Of a stretch of 64,000 nt of DNA, positions 62,009-64,000 are shown piece by piece; the stretch's first letter is position 1, and each line of letters starts with the position of its first letter. The stretch lies in the NCBI RefSeq assembly GCF_001636425.1, contig NZ_KV440953.1:3654001-3718000 (forward strand), read 5' to 3'. The position numbers and the translations under genes are program-made. The DNA is from Heyndrickxia acidicola. Its GTDB lineage: Bacteria > Bacillota > Bacilli > Bacillales > Bacillaceae_C. The notes below the pieces were generated by a model. The model was not told where the DNA came from. It searched no databases and was given only the letters and a program-made list of their open reading frames with translations.

Positions 62009-62020
62009 CCATTCAATTGA

Positions 62021-62890
62021 CTATGTTTTTTTAAAGGTATAGGGCTTCTTAGCATGCTGAAATTCAACAGGTGCAAGCTGCTTGCTTAAAACGCCGAATT
62101 GATAATGCTTCTTTTTAAGCTCCTCAATGATGTACGGCAATGCTGCTGCAGTATCTTTTTTATCGTGCATCAAGATGACCGGAGTTTTAAAACCGGGTTT
62201 TCTGTTCAGCTGCATTTCGATATTTTTGACGACCGCTTTAGGATCGGAGGTAGCCCAGTCCTTGCTGTCAATATTCCAATCCCAGATTGAAAAGCCTGCT
62301 CCGTTCAGTGCCTGTCTTTCCTTAGGGCTTAGAAAAGGAAAACTCCCGTAAGGAACGCGGATGACCTGAGCCTGTTCGCCGGTGTATTGCTTTAATGTGT
62401 CGGAGCACTCTGTCATTTCACCTTTTGCACTTTTAGGGCTTGCATAAAATAGTCTAAGTTTATGAGTCACCCCGTGGCATCCCATTCCGAAGCCAAAGTT
62501 TTTCATTTCCTGAAGGGCATTGGGATAACGGTCCATGTTATGTTTTAACATGAAAAAAGTGGCCCGAGCATGATCTTTATTCAATATAGAAAGAATTTGA
62601 GGAGTATATTTTGTTGGGCCGTCATCAAATGTCAGATAAATGGTACGGCCATCCGGCTTTGTTTGCTCTGTGCCTGCCTGGCCTTGTTGGGTGTTGCTTC
62701 CATCAGCTGATCCACTCTTGCCCGTTTGTGGAGTTTTGCTTCCATTTGTATGTGTTTTGGTTGGCGTCAGGTTACTTGAAGCACTTTTCTCAGTCTTTGA
62801 ATGGTGGAAAATCGCAATAACAGTAATCAGCAATAGAAAGAAAACTAGGATTAAGAGGATTTCCCCATTTTTTTTCATGCTAACTTTCAT
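62021..62890 (-). CDS. membrane-anchored polysaccharide deacetylase
   Basis: 289 residues: a basic start, one membrane helix (ILLILVFFLLLITVIAIF), a 45-residue Ser/Thr/Gln/Gly-rich stalk, and a NodB domain (about 85-280). The NodB motifs are complete: TFDDGP, HGVTH (metal His pair), RVPYGSF, DWNIDSKDW and the final ILMHD. It deacetylates N-acetylated wall glycans (peptidoglycan or teichoic-linked chains); the substrate cannot be told, though YheN and PdaA are relatives. ATG 62890 follows AGGAGG by 10 bases; the preceding ATG 62899 sits at the ribosome binding site. Confidence 0.92.
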   Translation of the reverse strand: MKVSMKKNGEILLILVFFLLLITVIAIFHHSKTEKSASSNLTPTKTHTNGSKTPQTGKSGSADGSNTQQGQAGTEQTKPDGRTIYLTFDDGPTKYTPQILSILNKDHARATFFMLKHNMDRYPNALQEMKNFGFGMGCHGVTHKLRLFYASPKSAKGEMTECSDTLKQYTGEQAQVIRVPYGSFPFLSPKERQALNGAGFSIWDWNIDSKDWATSDPKAVVKNIEMQLNRKPGFKTPVILMHDKKDTAAALPYIIEELKKKHYQFGVLSKQLAPVEFQHAKKPYTFKKT

Positions 62891-63076
62891 GTACTGCATC
62901 CCTCCTAAGCCTTTTTTTTATCACTATACCCTAGATTATTTGGAAATAACAGGGTTTACTTTGAAATGTGTCGGATTTTGGCAGGGATGGGGAGGAGAGA
63001 GGAAGCTCTGGTACGTCTCAGCAGAGGGGAAAAGTATGGCGGCATTAGCTGACTAATAGTGGAAAGGGGAATTTTA

Positions 63077-63262
63077 TTGCTGTCAGCTCTGGTAGTGTTA
63101 TTTTTTAGAGGGATTGCCGTTCATAAAGCCCTGCTGGGGACTATGCTAATGGTAGAAAGGAATCTGTTGTTTTTTGGTGCTATCTACCTGGTGATATCTT
63201 TTATGCTTGTTTTAGCATCCTTTGTTATGGATAATATGCTGCGGCGGGAGAATCTTTCGTAA
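63077..63262 (+). CDS. small two-helix membrane protein
   Basis: 61 residues: a first helix (LSALVVLFFRGIAV), a loop with LLGTMLMVERN, and a second helix (LLFFGAIYLVISFMLVLASFVM), then DNMLRRENLS. TTG 63077 follows AAAGGGG by 7 bases; GTG 63059 upstream is an alternative. The family is not recognised. Confidence 0.55.
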   Translation: MLSALVVLFFRGIAVHKALLGTMLMVERNLLFFGAIYLVISFMLVLASFVMDNMLRRENLS

Positions 63263-63509
63263 TAAATGTCGACTTTAAAAGACACGGTTGCAGAAAAAAG
63301 GTGTCTTGTATTTAGTAATCAGCTGACATGATGTAGGGATCGTCTCAGCAGCTCAAGTTTGAAAAATTGGATATTATTGTATCTTTACTAAACAAGGTAC
63401 GTTTGTCATAATATACTCTACAGTAGATTGTATTTTCTGTCAGTTATAGTTTTTGGAGAAGATCCATAAAATATAAAGATACACTAATAAGACTACCGGG
63501 GGAATAAAT

Positions 63510-63725
63510 GTGATTGAATTTGAGAAAGGAACCATTGAGGAAATCTTAGTCAGGCTGCATGATATCGGGCTTCAGCTGAATGACAACAGCAATGTTAAGA
63601 GTGTGCCTATGGAAAAATATAAGGAACTCCTTGATCTCAGCATTCATGTAGCAAGAAAAACCATCGATTTTTCCAATACCATCGATGAAATTATCGAGGA
63701 CATGGAGAACAAAACCATCGTTTAA
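63510..63725 (+). CDS. small acidic helical protein, unknown
   Basis: 71 residues with no membrane segment and a helical, charge-rich pattern (EEILVRLHDIGLQLND, YKELLDLSIHVARKTIDFS, DEIIEDMENK). It could be a coiled-coil regulator. The GTG start follows GGGGGAA by 7 bases. The ATG two bases upstream runs straight into a stop, so GTG is the only sensible start. No family recognised. Confidence 0.65.
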   Translation: MIEFEKGTIEEILVRLHDIGLQLNDNSNVKSVPMEKYKELLDLSIHVARKTIDFSNTIDEIIEDMENKTIV

Positions 63726-63782
63726 TTAGGTTTTAAACCGTATGTATTATCAGCCGCTGGACATATATCTTGATTGCACGGG

Positions 63783-63814
63783 CCGTATCCCTTCAGGTGG
63801 TATGGCTTTTTTGT
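63783..63814 (+). terminator. Rho-independent terminator
   Basis: GCCGTA pairs with TATGGC (one wobble) over a 13-base loop, then six T residues. Confidence 0.55.
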
Positions 63815-63824
63815 ATGGATGCTG

Positions 63825-63878
63825 CTTTAATGCAGTAACGCACGGAAGGGGTCTGACCCCTTTAGTGGAGTAAAGGTA
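63825..63878. repeat. REP-like palindrome, copy 15
   Basis: Centre at 63854: GGGGTC / GACCCC perfect, arms TAACGCACGGAA and TTTAGTGGAG not matching, like copy 5. Confidence 0.75.
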
Positions 63879-63894
63879 GGTCTTTTTGCCTAAA

Positions 63895-64000
63895 ACGCTC
63901 GTAAGGTTACTGTTTTCGCTCGCATTCAATTGAATTTCGCCCGTAAGGTCCGCCTAGCGTGAAATGGGTACTCAACTTGAAGGGAATTGAAGCGAAATTC
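63895..64000. other. repeat-like DNA at the window edge
   Basis: GAATTTCGCCCGTAAGG, and near the end GGGAATTGAAGCGAAATTC, are inverted matches for the box GAATTTCGC. CTCGTAAGGTTACTG echoes CCCGTAAGGTCCGC 40 bases later. It looks like part of a short tandem repeat array cut by the window end, but there is no gene. Confidence 0.35.

Noticed and set aside
62640-63056. 138-codon open frame antisense to the polysaccharide deacetylase
   Set aside because: The deacetylase motifs are complete on the other strand. The frame is a low-complexity shadow (Cys/Leu/Pro-rich).

Overview
The window is chromosomal DNA from a low-GC, spore-forming Firmicute of the family Bacillaceae (Bacillus in the broad sense). 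The signs are strong AGGAGG-type ribosome binding sites, frequent TTG/GTG starts, an S-box (SAM-I) riboswitch ahead of yitJ-metH, a Bacillus-type mtlA-mtlR-mtlD operon, a divergent citR/citA pair, glcU-gdh, RsbR-type STAS proteins, a CsbD protein with a sigma-B-like promoter, and a Spo0E-like domain. The species cannot be told from sequence reading alone. No rRNA, tRNA, prophage or CRISPR array was seen.

Layout. 0-9 kb: type 2 IPP isomerase (fni), a STAS protein without the usual phosphorylatable Thr, a kumamolisin-like S53 protease, a lipoprotein, and a secreted NlpC/P60 protein that has lost Cys and His of its active site. 9-18 kb: a membrane GGDEF-EAL protein, a formate/nitrite channel and the mannitol PTS operon. 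18-26 kb: methylmalonyl-CoA epimerase, a nitroreductase/CPBP pair, a NarL-type two-component system, small acetyltransferases, PadR, a stand-alone DnaA domain I protein, a DinB-like protein and a frameshifted aminoglycoside-acetyltransferase-like pseudogene. 26-34 kb: two DedA proteins (one fused to a degenerate PAP2 domain), a YdcF protein between inverted repeats, an LCP cell-wall ligase, and a 21-bp-periodic array. 34-42 kb: SAM-riboswitch-controlled methionine synthesis (yitJ, metH), then citR/citA. 42-48 kb: a TspO-like protein, a siderophore-type N-hydroxylase, CsbD, a REP-associated tyrosine transposase (RAYT), and glcU-gdh. 48-64 kb: TetR/MMPL pair, cREC-type receiver, DUF2231, MFS, DUF4181, a Spo0E-like fusion, an MBL hydrolase, an RsbR paralogue, a DUF6886 protein, an (alpha/alpha)6 glycosidase with its own operator-bearing promoter, and a polysaccharide deacetylase.

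The least ordinary property of the window is its repeats. Fifteen copies of a roughly 40-50 bp palindrome with core AGGGGTC(A/T)GACCCCT lie in intergenic DNA, often touching stop codons, and two of them flank the single RAYT gene: a complete-looking REP/RAYT system. Separately, two 164-166 bp elements with terminal inverted repeats AAGGCT(C/G)TTTTCG and 4-bp target duplications (AATT, CATC) form a MITE family with decayed relatives. Two further Bacillus-type dispersed repeats occur in decayed copies.

A second theme is domain proteins that have lost catalysis or stand alone (NlpC/P60, PAP2, STAS, CPBP, DnaA domain I, Spo0E-like). These could be regulators or decoys rather than enzymes, but that is inference. 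All calls come from reading the sequence and recalled family motifs; no database search was run.
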